Source: a bacterium
Lineage (GTDB): Bacteria; UBP18; UBA7526
Reading direction: 5' to 3'
Assembly: GCA_011049955.1 (NCBI GenBank)
Contig: DRGV01000112.1
Location: forward strand, 1 to 8,026
DNA length: 8,026 bases
The position numbers and the translations under genes are program-made. The notes under the pieces were generated by a model, which was given only the letters and a program-made list of their open reading frames with translations, was not told the origin of the DNA and searched no databases. Each line of letters starts with the position of its first letter. The first letter of the stretch is position 1. This document shows, piece after piece, positions 1-5,597 of this stretch.

Positions 1-41
1 AACTGATAATTTAATTCCTCTTTTTTCTTCTCTTCAGCCAT
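1..41 (-). CDS. Start of an unidentified gene, cut by window edge
   Basis: An ATG at 41-39 opens a frame that reads MAEEKKKEELNYQ and then leaves the window. It is preceded by a strong ribosome site, AAGGAGGAG, seven bases before the ATG, which is the main reason to call it a real gene. The visible N-terminus is highly charged (Lys/Glu-rich), with no signal peptide or membrane segment in the part seen. It follows the AMMECR1 gene on the same strand after a 65-nt gap that is mostly a dispersed repeat, so the two could share a transcript. Thirteen codons are too few to identify a family, and no function is proposed. Confidence 0.7.
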   Translation of the reverse strand, partial: MAEEKKKEELNYQ

Positions 42-60
42 TTTACTTCTCCTCCTTAAA

Positions 61-120
61 CACAGATGGTCACAGATTTCTTACGGATTAGCACTGATTA
101 TTCGTGTTAGTCCGCGTTTT
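61..120. repeat. Dispersed CACAGAT/GATTA-type intergenic repeat
   Basis: This stretch holds two CACAGAT copies ten bases apart (61-67, 71-77), followed by GATTAGCAC, GATTATTCG and GTTAGTCCGCG words that look like degenerate repeats of one another. A similar arrangement occurs at 2611-2686. The repeat overlaps the end of the AMMECR1 gene and provides its last codons and TAA stop. It fills nearly all of the gap to the next gene. Similar word-like repeats are, from memory, scattered between genes in several candidate-phylum genomes. Confidence 0.55.
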
Positions 121-664
121 CAAATTTCTCTACGGTGAAGATGTAAATCTCGGTATCCTTGTCCTTCCAGGCATCAGGGGGAAGTCCGGCCTTTCCGCTA
201 CATAGGTGGCTTAAAAATTCTTCCTTATTCCAGCCGGCCTCTTTTGCTACCTGGGGCAGGAATATCCCCTGATTGAATCCCTTCTTTATCACTACTCCAT
301 GTACCCCCATCTTAATCTCATCGATGCTGGCTACCTTCTTTGTGGGAGATAGAACAGAGATCTCAATGGTAATCTTGGGTAACTCTTCTACAGTCACTGG
401 CGGGAATCTGATGTCCTTGGTAGCCGCGGATATGGCGCATTCGCTTATCGCATGATAGAGGGGAAAGATGGGCTCGATGAAGCCGATACAGCCCCTTAAG
501 GCCTTTCCCTTTTTTAAGGTAACAAAAACCCCTCTTTTCTCCTTTAGTTTTGGGTTCTTAGTCTCTATCCTGGGCGGCTTTTTGGTGGTAAGAAAACTTT
601 TGATAGAGTCCCGGGCAATCTTTAATAGTTCTTCTCTCTCTTCCTTGGGATAAATTCCTTCCAC
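107..664 (-). CDS. AMMECR1-domain protein (AmmeMemoRadiSam system protein A type)
   Basis: A 185-residue AMMECR1-family protein with the domain covering nearly its full length. The family hallmark LRGCIG is at residues 56-61, followed by IRFPPVT (85-91), ELPKITIEISVLSP (94-107), GVHGVVI (120-126), FLPQVAKEAGW (135-145) and the KAGLPPDAW segment (158-166). No signal peptide or membrane helix is seen, so it is probably cytosolic. The biochemical role of the family is not settled. Bacterial and archaeal members often accompany a Memo-like protein and a radical SAM enzyme, but neither partner is visible here. The GTG at 664 is chosen because GGGGAGGA lies five bases upstream, the conserved domain starts just after it, and 185 residues fits the family. 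The frame is open up to a TTG at 766 with no ribosome site. The last codons and stop fall inside a dispersed repeat. Confidence 0.9.
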   Translation of the reverse strand: MEGIYPKEEREELLKIARDSIKSFLTTKKPPRIETKNPKLKEKRGVFVTLKKGKALRGCIGFIEPIFPLYHAISECAISAATKDIRFPPVTVEELPKITIEISVLSPTKKVASIDEIKMGVHGVVIKKGFNQGIFLPQVAKEAGWNKEEFLSHLCSGKAGLPPDAWKDKDTEIYIFTVEKFENAD

Positions 665-707
665 CTTTTCCTCCCCTTCTGTTGTAATGGCAACTGCATC
701 ATAAATA

Positions 708-736
708 ATTTTACCATATTTAGAGCCAAAAAACAA
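708..736 (-). promoter_or_regulatory. Candidate sigma-70-type promoter of the AMMECR1 gene
   Basis: On the minus strand TTGTTT (736-731) and TAAAAT (713-708) are separated by exactly 17 bases. The -10 differs from TATAAT at one position, while the -35 matches only in its TTG. Transcription would start near 701, giving a leader of about 37 nt to the GTG at 664, with the ribosome site in between. The call is from pattern only, in AT-rich DNA where chance matches are common. Confidence 0.35.
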
Positions 737-759
737 ACAAATTTTGATGAAATCAAAAT
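724..759 (-). terminator. Weak terminator-like hairpin between agmatinase and AMMECR1
   Basis: ATTTTGAT (741-748) and ATCAAAAT (752-759) form a perfect 8-bp inverted repeat with a 3-nt loop. On the minus strand it is followed by a T-rich run (TTGTTTGTTTTTT). The geometry fits an intrinsic terminator for the arginine decarboxylase/agmatinase operon, about 180 nt past its end. The stem has only one G-C pair, so it would be weak. It could instead be an operator, since it overlaps the edge of the candidate promoter at 731-736. Confidence 0.3.
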
Positions 760-937
760 GCAACAAAAAATCGTTATCAATTTCTTCCGACTTTTCACTT
801 TCGCATTAGAGCGAATGCTTATTATACCTTCAGCAGACACTTTATTGGCTATTTCCATATTCTTAAGAATTTAAAAACAGAAGAAAAGATAAGAAAATAG
901 ATGGGGAATGTTTAAGGAACATTTTGAAGGTCCTGAT

Positions 938-1798
938 TTAAGTAGTTGCGGAGTAGGCGATGAGTTTGTAGATGAGTTTTGCGGCAGTAAACGAGGAGGA
1001 AATGTCAAGAGGGGTAGGGCAGAGTTCCACGACGTCCACGCCCAGGATTTCTTTTTCTTTGGTGAGAAGCCGCAGGAACTTTAGGGTTTCATACCACCCC
1101 AGGCCGCCGGGCTCCGGGGTTCCCACAGCAGGCATAATAGAAGGGTCTAAGAAGTCTAAGTCAATTGAAAGGTATATCTTATCCGGGAGGCGGGAAATCG
1201 CTTCTTTCATCCAATCTTTTTTGCCTATAATATCCTTGGCGTAGAAGAGTTTCAAATTTCTCTTTTTGATAAAATCCGCTTCTTTCCGGCAGAGGCTTCT
1301 TATTCCCACCTGGATAATCTGATAGTTATCTATCAGCCGCCTCGTCACACAGGCATGGGAATACTTTGTTCCCTCATAGGAATTTCTTAAATCGGCGTGG
1401 GCGTCTAAGATAAGGATAGAAAAATCCTTTCTCCTCTTCCTCAGACCCTCTACCATTCCAAGAGTGATAGTATGCTCTCCTCCCAGGGCAATGACCAATT
1501 TCTCTAAAGAAAAAAGACCCTGGGCTTTATCTGCCAGGGCCTTAATCATCTTTTGGGGGTTACCAAAGCCTTCCCTAAATTCTTTCAGGTTATGAATACC
1601 TATCTTATAGGGTTCAGAATCTATCTCTTCATCGTATAGTTCCATATTCCGAGAAGCATCGATGATTGCCTTGGGGCCTTCCTTCGTCCCCTTCCCATAG
1701 GTAGTAGTTGCCTCATAAGGGACAGGGAGGATGACTACTTTGGATTTTTCAAAATCAGAGAATTCCTTCTCGATATCTCCGAAGTTATTGACACTCAC
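938..1798 (-). CDS. speB: Agmatinase (ureohydrolase family)
   Basis: A 286-residue ureohydrolase that most likely hydrolyses agmatine to putrescine and urea in the cytosol, using a binuclear Mn site. All family metal motifs are present: GGEH at 106-109, DAHAD at 132-136 and SIDLDFLDP at 211-219, with ligands expected at H109, D132, H134, D136, D213 and D215. Also present are H148, the GTPEPGG loop (226-232) and E258 in VVELCP, as in agmatinases. The GTG start at 1798 overlaps the stop of the preceding gene as GTGA, so the two are translationally coupled. That neighbour makes agmatine, which favours agmatinase over arginase, guanidinobutyrase or formimidoylglutamase. The length is close to the usual ~300 residues and nothing is missing. 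Substrate choice within the family rests mainly on this context. Confidence 0.92.
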   Translation of the reverse strand: MSVNNFGDIEKEFSDFEKSKVVILPVPYEATTTYGKGTKEGPKAIIDASRNMELYDEEIDSEPYKIGIHNLKEFREGFGNPQKMIKALADKAQGLFSLEKLVIALGGEHTITLGMVEGLRKRRKDFSILILDAHADLRNSYEGTKYSHACVTRRLIDNYQIIQVGIRSLCRKEADFIKKRNLKLFYAKDIIGKKDWMKEAISRLPDKIYLSIDLDFLDPSIMPAVGTPEPGGLGWYETLKFLRLLTKEKEILGVDVVELCPTPLDISSSFTAAKLIYKLIAYSATT

Positions 1799-2448
1799 AC
1801 CTTTACCGGTTCCTTCTTTGGCTCGGATATCTCTTCCGCTTTTAGCGATGGCACCTGGGCTTCCTTTTTTGCTTCTGCTGGTTTTATTTCAGGTATCTTC
1901 ATCGGCGGAATGAGAATAGCGGCGGTTAAGACCGTGGTCCACAAACCATCTTTATCTCCGATAGCAGACTGGGTAATGTTAGCAGTCTTTACCGTCTGAC
2001 CACTAATCTTCCAGAGTTCCTTCTCTTCATCATAACTTGCCCCAATCTCAAACTCTACCCCTAAGATGGTGGCCAGCATATAGGCGGCTAAATCCTCAGC
2101 ATAGTCTCCCGCCTTCTGTTCCGTCTCTCCAAAGGAGTGGTGCTCTGAGAGATAACCATACTGAGTAGGATCCTTGGGGATGGCTATCCCAATGGAGGCA
2201 GCAATAAGGCGGTGGGGCTCGTTGGTAGCGTTCCTACTCATCACACAGTAGATGATCTGTCCGGGAGCAAGATATTTCAGTCCTTCTGTTAAAGAAACGA
2301 GCTGGCAGCTGGGAGGAACAATGCTTGAGACATTTACAATATTATACTTGGCAATCTGGGCATTGCGCAGGGCAAGCTCAAAGCTGGTCAACTTCTCCTT
2401 ATGCTTCCCCACGCCCTTAGTCAGGCATATTCTGGTTGGAACATACAT
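1795..2448 (-). CDS. pdaD: Pyruvoyl-dependent arginine decarboxylase
   Basis: A 217-residue proenzyme that decarboxylates arginine to agmatine using a pyruvoyl group made by self-cleavage. The cleavage site is the Ser41-Ser42 pair in NVSSIVPP. This gives a short beta chain and a longer alpha chain whose new N-terminus becomes the pyruvoyl. Other family segments are PGQIIYCVMSRNATNEP (62-78), GYLSEHHSFGETEQKAGDYAEDLA (98-121) and the C-terminal SAIGDKDGLWTTVLTAAILIP core (161-181). The ATG at 2448 is chosen because GGAGGTGG lies just upstream; a TTG-type extension to 2484 would put the ribosome site inside the gene. Residues 182-217 are an extra Lys/Glu/Pro-rich tail beyond the usual ~150-180-residue core. 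The stop overlaps the agmatinase start by four bases, placing both steps of the agmatine route to putrescine in one operon. Confidence 0.93.
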   Translation of the reverse strand: MYVPTRICLTKGVGKHKEKLTSFELALRNAQIAKYNIVNVSSIVPPSCQLVSLTEGLKYLAPGQIIYCVMSRNATNEPHRLIAASIGIAIPKDPTQYGYLSEHHSFGETEQKAGDYAEDLAAYMLATILGVEFEIGASYDEEKELWKISGQTVKTANITQSAIGDKDGLWTTVLTAAILIPPMKIPEIKPAEAKKEAQVPSLKAEEISEPKKEPVKV

Positions 2449-2465
2449 TATCCACCTCCGAAAGT

Positions 2466-2535
2466 AAAAAGTAACAAGTAACAATGAAAAAGTAGAAAAT
2501 AAGAAGTAAAAAGTAGGAAAGCAAGAAAGTAAAAG
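2466..2535. repeat. Low-complexity AAGTA-word repeat upstream of arginine decarboxylase
   Basis: About 70 bases of loosely repeated words (AAGTAACAAGTAACA, AAGTAGAAAATAAGAAGTA, AAAAGTAGGAAAG) run up to the ribosome site of the decarboxylase gene. Read on the minus strand it is a series of TACTTTTTACTT words, similar in style to the CACTTTCC run at 5853-5903. No coding potential is seen. If transcribed it would make an unstructured, pyrimidine-rich leader. Confidence 0.5.
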
Positions 2536-2560
2536 AATCGGTTTTACAGACCAATTAAAC

Positions 2561-2604
2561 CATTAAAAATTAATGATGTCAAGAGAAATTTTTAATGAAA
2601 TTTC
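2561..2604. repeat. Overlapping AT-rich inverted repeats (alternative hairpins)
   Basis: CATTAAAAATT at 2561-2571 and AATTTTTAATG at 2587-2597 are a perfect 11-bp inverted repeat with a 15-nt loop. The right arm also takes part in a second one, GAAATTT (2585-2591) with AAATTTC (2598-2604). The two stems share bases and cannot form together. The site is 113-156 nt upstream of the decarboxylase start, so a leader switch is possible, but an AT-rich spacer gives such repeats fairly easily. Confidence 0.35.
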
Positions 2605-2610
2605 TGATTT

Positions 2611-2686
2611 CACAGATGAATATAGATTACACAGATTTTTGTATCGCCGAGGTAATCGGTGTAATCTTCTTCTAATCGGCGTAATC
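2611..2686. repeat. Dispersed CACAGAT/GTAATC-type repeat with internal inverted repeat
   Basis: The stretch contains CACAGAT twice (2611-2617, 2630-2636). GATTACAC (2625-2632) is inverted as GTGTAATC (2659-2666). TAATCGGTGTAATC (2653-2666) is repeated as TAATCGGCGTAATC (2673-2686) with a 20-bp period. The word style matches the repeat at 61-120, which suggests one dispersed family. It lies in the gap between the isoaspartate methyltransferase and decarboxylase genes. Confidence 0.55.
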
Positions 2687-2692
2687 ATAGGG

Positions 2693-2712
2693 CTCTGAAA
2701 TTTTTTTCAGAG
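2693..2712 (-). terminator. Hairpin just past the isoaspartate methyltransferase stop
   Basis: CTCTGAAA (2693-2700) and TTTCAGAG (2705-2712) form a perfect 8-bp stem with a 4-nt loop, six bases after the methyltransferase stop codon. On the minus strand the stem is not followed by a T run, so it is not a classical intrinsic terminator. It may protect the 3' end of the operon transcript or help termination in another way. Confidence 0.4.
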
Positions 2713-2717
2713 ACCTC

Positions 2718-3467
2718 CTAATGTTTTTTAATTTCTTCGCCAGTCATGGGAACGAAGAGTACATCGGTTATATCGCTAGTAATTATTTGACCTCCCTTTT
2801 TCTGGATAAGTTTCAAAACCTGCCAGGGATATTTGCCAACCGGGACGATCATCCTTCCCCCTTCAGCCAATTGGTCTATCAGGGGCTGAGGGATATGGTC
2901 CGGAGCGGCAGTGACGATTATGGCGTCAAAGGGAGCATATTCTGGCCAGCCAAGATAGCCGTCACCATACTTTACTTCGATATTTTCATAGCCCAATCTC
3001 TTTAGCGTCTTCTCTGCTCTCTTAGCCAATCCAGAAATAATCTCAATGGTGTAGACCTCTTTGGCAAGTTTTGCTAAGATGGCCGCCTGGTAACCAGAAC
3101 CGGTTCCAATCTCAAGGACCTTCTCGTCTCCCTTTAGTCTCAGAGATTCGGTCATCAAGGCTACGATGTAAGGTTGGGAGATGGTCTGGCCAAAGCCAAT
3201 GGGTAGGGGTCGGTCGCTATAGGCCATCTTCTGATAAATGGGCAGAACAAATCTATGTCTGGGAACCGTCCTTATTACTCTTAAGACCCTCTTGTCTTTT
3301 ATTCCTCGGGCCTCAATCTGAGTCTTGACCATCGTTTCTCGAGCCTCAGTAAATCTGTCTTGGCCTTCTCCCCATTCAGTAAACCCAGCACCTTTGCAAA
3401 GGTGCGGGGTAAAGGCTGTTCCCAGGATGACCACCAGAAATAGAGTAAGAAATATCTTCTTCTTCAT
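2718..3467 (-). CDS. pcm: Exported-type protein-L-isoaspartate O-methyltransferase
   Basis: A 249-residue enzyme that would use S-adenosylmethionine to methylate L-isoaspartyl residues in damaged proteins, starting their repair. Family features are RHRFVLP (71-77), the GFGQTISQPYIVALM segment (91-105), the SAM-binding loop VLEIGTGSGYQAA (117-129) and FDAIIVTAAPDHIP (180-193), covering the whole PCMT domain. Ahead of the domain is a Lys-rich N-terminus and a hydrophobic stretch (about residues 5-20) that looks like a Sec signal peptide, so the product may act outside the cytoplasm or be membrane-anchored. SAM is not expected there, which makes the location puzzling. Codons for TPHLCKGAG after the hydrophobic stretch come from a palindromic element. 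The ATG at 3467 is preferred for its GAGG at 8 nt; a GTG at 3476 overlaps the upstream stop as GTGA and adds three residues. It is the second gene of an operon with the membrane/TPR protein. Confidence 0.9.
   Translation of the reverse strand: MKKKIFLTLFLVVILGTAFTPHLCKGAGFTEWGEGQDRFTEARETMVKTQIEARGIKDKRVLRVIRTVPRHRFVLPIYQKMAYSDRPLPIGFGQTISQPYIVALMTESLRLKGDEKVLEIGTGSGYQAAILAKLAKEVYTIEIISGLAKRAEKTLKRLGYENIEVKYGDGYLGWPEYAPFDAIIVTAAPDHIPQPLIDQLAEGGRMIVPVGKYPWQVLKLIQKKGGQIITSDITDVLFVPMTGEEIKKH
3383..3410. repeat. Palindromic element inside the pcm reading frame
   Basis: GCACCTTTG/CAAAGGTGC is a perfect 18-bp palindrome (3388-3405). One mismatch outward it extends by ACCC/GGGT to span 3383-3410. 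On the coding strand it reads ACCCCGCACCTTTGC and onward, and gives residues TPHLCKGAG at the end of the signal-peptide region. The element at 5487-5513 has the same plan (ACCCCGC, CCT, TGC, GG, GGGT) in the same orientation relative to its gene. This indicates a small dispersed family able to sit within coding sequence. Confidence 0.6.
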
Positions 3468-3472
3468 CTTCT

Positions 3473-5488
3473 TCACCTCTCCTCTTTAAGAAGTTCAAAC
3501 ATCGCCTCTTGCATCTCAGGTTTAATTTTCAGGGCTTTCTTGAATTCTGCTTTGGCCCTTTCAGGCATATTGGCTTTTAGGTAGACCTCAGCCAGATTGA
3601 AATGGGTTTCAGCAGAATCGGGATTAAGATGTAGGGCTTCTCTAAATTCTCGAATTGCTTCACTAAGTAGTCCTTTCTTGAAATAGGTAACGGCTAAGTT
3701 ACTATGGATGGCGGCTTCTCCTGGATTGAACCTCAAGGCCTTTTGAAATTCCCCAATTGCTAAGGTAAACTCTTCTTTTTCGCCATAGGCTATTCCCAGG
3801 AGATGATGGGACAGAAAGGAGGAAGGTTCCTCTTTCAACTTTCTCTTTAACTCGCCTATAACTTCTTCGATTTTCCCTACATCCATTCGCTCTCCATCTG
3901 GATTGAGGAAACGATATCCAAATCTATCAATAAGCGCCTGATTTTGAGGAAGATTTTTAATATAGAGCATACTTTCATCATCCCAATAAATAAGCCGCCA
4001 GTCCTGACTTTCATATAGTCTATCCCTTAGGTTTGGTCGGGAGTGTTTTCTGTTATAATCGACTAAGGCGATATCCACTTTATATCTATTCAATAGTTCC
4101 TCCCAGGGAGGCTCACCACGAAATATAGCTCCATACTCCTCATAGATTCGCTCTCCATAGACCAGCAAGCGACCATCAATGAATACCCTGCATTCTGGAT
4201 AGAGTCTCCAGATGAGGTATCCCCCCCAGCCCGAAGGGTTAAAGAGGTTCCCGGATAGCTCATTCTCTTCTATAAAATCGACTGCTTTATCTGGAAATAG
4301 TCCCTCCTTTATTTTTATCTGGGACGGCAAACGGATAGCAGTCCAAGCGATAATCAAGATGAGGATTGTCAAGGAGGCAGGAAAGAGCCAGGCCTTGGGC
4401 CTGAAGGTCATTCTCTTCTTGAGGATGATATTCAAATGTTTTGCTAAGATGGGGGAAGTAAAGATAACGAATAACTCGATGTGCCTTCTTGAAGATAGGG
4501 AGAGAAGAGTAGCTACCAGAAAGAGGGTTAAATCCGTAAAATCAATCTTCCTGTGGGATAATCCTAAGGCAAGAACGGTCAGGCCAAACATAATCCAGTA
4601 GGGATAAAAAATCCTTGAGAAGTCTATTGGTCTCCATTCGCTTACCCTCTCCATAAATATCTCCTTCCCGGTAAGCTGGAAGGAATAGGAAAGGGCCTGA
4701 TAGCCATAGGTGTTGACTAAAGAGGTAAGGATGACTACGAGAGTGACGACGAGTAGAAGGCGTATTTCTTTACCACTTAAGATTGAGCCCCAATCCCGGT
4801 TAAAATATTTCTTGACCCCAAGTTTTAGGGATTCTGCAAAGCAGAAGATAAGGATAATGATAAAACCGGCGAGGAAGCCAGCGTGAAGGTTGGCCCAGGG
4901 AATCATGAGAAGAGGCAAGAAGAACAGGAGATTTCTTTTTCTATGCTGGAAGGAATGAAGGACATAATAGAACAATGAGAGGAAGAGGAAGGAAAAGATG
5001 AGGGGGCGGAGGCGAAGCCTGGGATAGACAACAATGGCAGCCAGAAGAATGATTCCCAAAGCAAGATAGACCCCGTTAGAGGCTTCGCTAGGTCGTGAGC
5101 CATTGAATGGAGTTCTAACGGGGTAAATATTGACTTTTTTCTGGCGCATAATTCTAAAAAGAATGAAGAAGGAGAGAGAGGCAACAAGGGCTTTGAAGAG
5201 GATTAATGACTTTAATCCCGCTAAATGATAAAGGGAATAGAATGTGACCCCGGAGAGCCAGCCGTGATTTATCCAGGGACGACCGAAAGCGGTATGAGAG
5301 AATATATCCTCATGAGGAATGGCTTTTATCTCTAAGACATACTGGCCGGTTCTTAGATAATGGAAGAAATCATCGTTCCTTAAAGTGAAAGAGGCGAGAT
5401 TGAAGACCAGAAGAAAGACAGAGATTATAAGGAGGTATTTGGCGATTTTAGTTAAGGTTTCTTTAGTCAAGACTTTTCCTTTCTTCAC
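3473..5488 (-). CDS. Multi-pass membrane protein (GT-C-like) with C-terminal TPRs
   Basis: A 671-residue integral membrane protein of unknown exact function. Residues ~15-385 contain about ten hydrophobic segments. The first outer loop holds NDDFFHYLRTGQYV followed by AIPHEDIFSHTAFGRPWINHGWL, the pattern of a large uncharacterised family related to GT-C glycosyltransferases. A soluble part (~390-515) has SGWGGYLIWRLYP and FIDGR, also typical of that family. Residues ~555-665 form three TPR units, with A-x-x-EF-x-x-AL and NP turns, probably for protein contacts. A transfer role on lipid-linked sugars is possible but not shown. Start choice: a TTG at 5563 abuts an upstream terminator and has no room for a ribosome site; the GTG at 5488 has GAGG at 6 nt; a TTG at 5470 has AAAGGA at a similar distance. 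Residues ~122-140 derive from a palindromic insert. The stop overlaps a possible GTG start of pcm (GTGA). Confidence 0.8.
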   Translation of the reverse strand: MKKGKVLTKETLTKIAKYLLIISVFLLVFNLASFTLRNDDFFHYLRTGQYVLEIKAIPHEDIFSHTAFGRPWINHGWLSGVTFYSLYHLAGLKSLILFKALVASLSFFILFRIMRQKKVNIYPVRTPFNGSRPSEASNGVYLALGIILLAAIVVYPRLRLRPLIFSFLFLSLFYYVLHSFQHRKRNLLFFLPLLMIPWANLHAGFLAGFIIILIFCFAESLKLGVKKYFNRDWGSILSGKEIRLLLVVTLVVILTSLVNTYGYQALSYSFQLTGKEIFMERVSEWRPIDFSRIFYPYWIMFGLTVLALGLSHRKIDFTDLTLFLVATLLSLSSRRHIELFVIFTSPILAKHLNIILKKRMTFRPKAWLFPASLTILILIIAWTAIRLPSQIKIKEGLFPDKAVDFIEENELSGNLFNPSGWGGYLIWRLYPECRVFIDGRLLVYGERIYEEYGAIFRGEPPWEELLNRYKVDIALVDYNRKHSRPNLRDRLYESQDWRLIYWDDESMLYIKNLPQNQALIDRFGYRFLNPDGERMDVGKIEEVIGELKRKLKEEPSSFLSHHLLGIAYGEKEEFTLAIGEFQKALRFNPGEAAIHSNLAVTYFKKGLLSEAIREFREALHLNPDSAETHFNLAEVYLKANMPERAKAEFKKALKIKPEMQEAMFELLKEER
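5070..5124. repeat. 55-nt palindromic element inserted in frame in the membrane/TPR gene
   Basis: ACCCCGTTAGA at 5070-5080 and TCTAACGGGGT at 5114-5124 are perfect 11-bp terminal inverted repeats. Inside are GGCT (5081-5084) paired with AGCC (5098-5101), and CCATT-G-AATGG (5100-5110), so the element could fold as a branched structure. On the coding strand it is fully open and encodes roughly PVRTPFNGSRPSEASNGV, a polar loop between two membrane segments with no counterpart expected in relatives. It differs from the ~28-nt elements, and no transposase is present, so it looks like a non-autonomous palindromic element. Confidence 0.6.
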
Positions 5489-5513
5489 CCCGCCCCTCGC
5501 AGAGGAGCGGGGT
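5487..5513. repeat. Palindromic element at the start of the membrane/TPR gene
   Basis: ACCCCGC (5487-5493) pairs with GCGGGGT (5507-5513). After one C/A mismatch, CCTC (5495-5498) pairs with GAGG (5502-5505) around a GCA loop. It closely resembles the element in pcm at 3383-3410. If translation starts at the GTG at 5488, the hairpin lies in the leader and holds the likely ribosome site in its stem. If an upstream TTG is used, it encodes PRSSARGG. Confidence 0.6.
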
Positions 5514-5534
5514 TCATCCAAAACTTTTAAACTA

Positions 5535-5563
5535 AGTTTATCATATTCAGAGAGAAAATACAA
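5535..5563 (-). promoter_or_regulatory. Weak candidate promoter of the membrane/TPR-pcm operon
   Basis: On the minus strand TTGTAT (5563-5558) and TAAACT (5540-5535) are 17 bases apart. Matches to consensus are modest (3/6 and 4/6). The main argument is position: a terminator ends at 5565, so transcription of this operon probably starts between there and 5488. The leader would be about 40 nt and include the palindrome. Confidence 0.25.
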
Positions 5564-5564
5564 A

Positions 5565-5597
5565 TAAAAAAGCCCCGTAAGACTTTACGGGGGGGCT
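5565..5597 (-). terminator. Intrinsic terminator of the macB-flavoprotein transcript
   Basis: On the minus strand CCCCGTAA (read from 5592-5585) pairs with TTACGGGG (5580-5573) around a 4-nt loop. The extra AGCCCC/GGGGCT ends at 5571-5597 can extend the stem through a small bulge. A run of six T residues (5571-5566) follows directly. This is a GC-rich stem with a U tract, a standard Rho-independent terminator, and it separates the macB side from the membrane/TPR operon. Confidence 0.8.

Noticed and set aside
802..820. TTCGC/GCGAA inverted repeat as a regulator site
   Set aside because: Five-base arms around a 6-nt loop are expected by chance and no regulator or partner site was found.
622..858. 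A 78-codon ATG frame on the minus strand with a hydrophobic stretch, overlapping the start of the AMMECR1 gene
   Set aside because: No ribosome site, it overlaps the well-supported AMMECR1 start in another frame, and the C-terminal part is a shifted reading of that gene.
906..923. AATGTT/AACATT inverted repeat after the agmatinase stop, as a terminator
   Set aside because: Only six A/T-rich pairs and the following minus-strand T-rich run starts too far away; the hairpin at 741-759 is a better candidate.
3380..3400. The LC pair after the hydrophobic N-terminus of pcm as a lipoprotein signal
   Set aside because: The residues before Cys are P-H-L, which do not fit a lipobox, and they are encoded by the palindromic element.
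4212..4601. A 129-codon frame on the plus strand inside the membrane/TPR gene
   Set aside because: It lies wholly within a clear gene on the other strand, has no recognisable motifs and no ribosome site.
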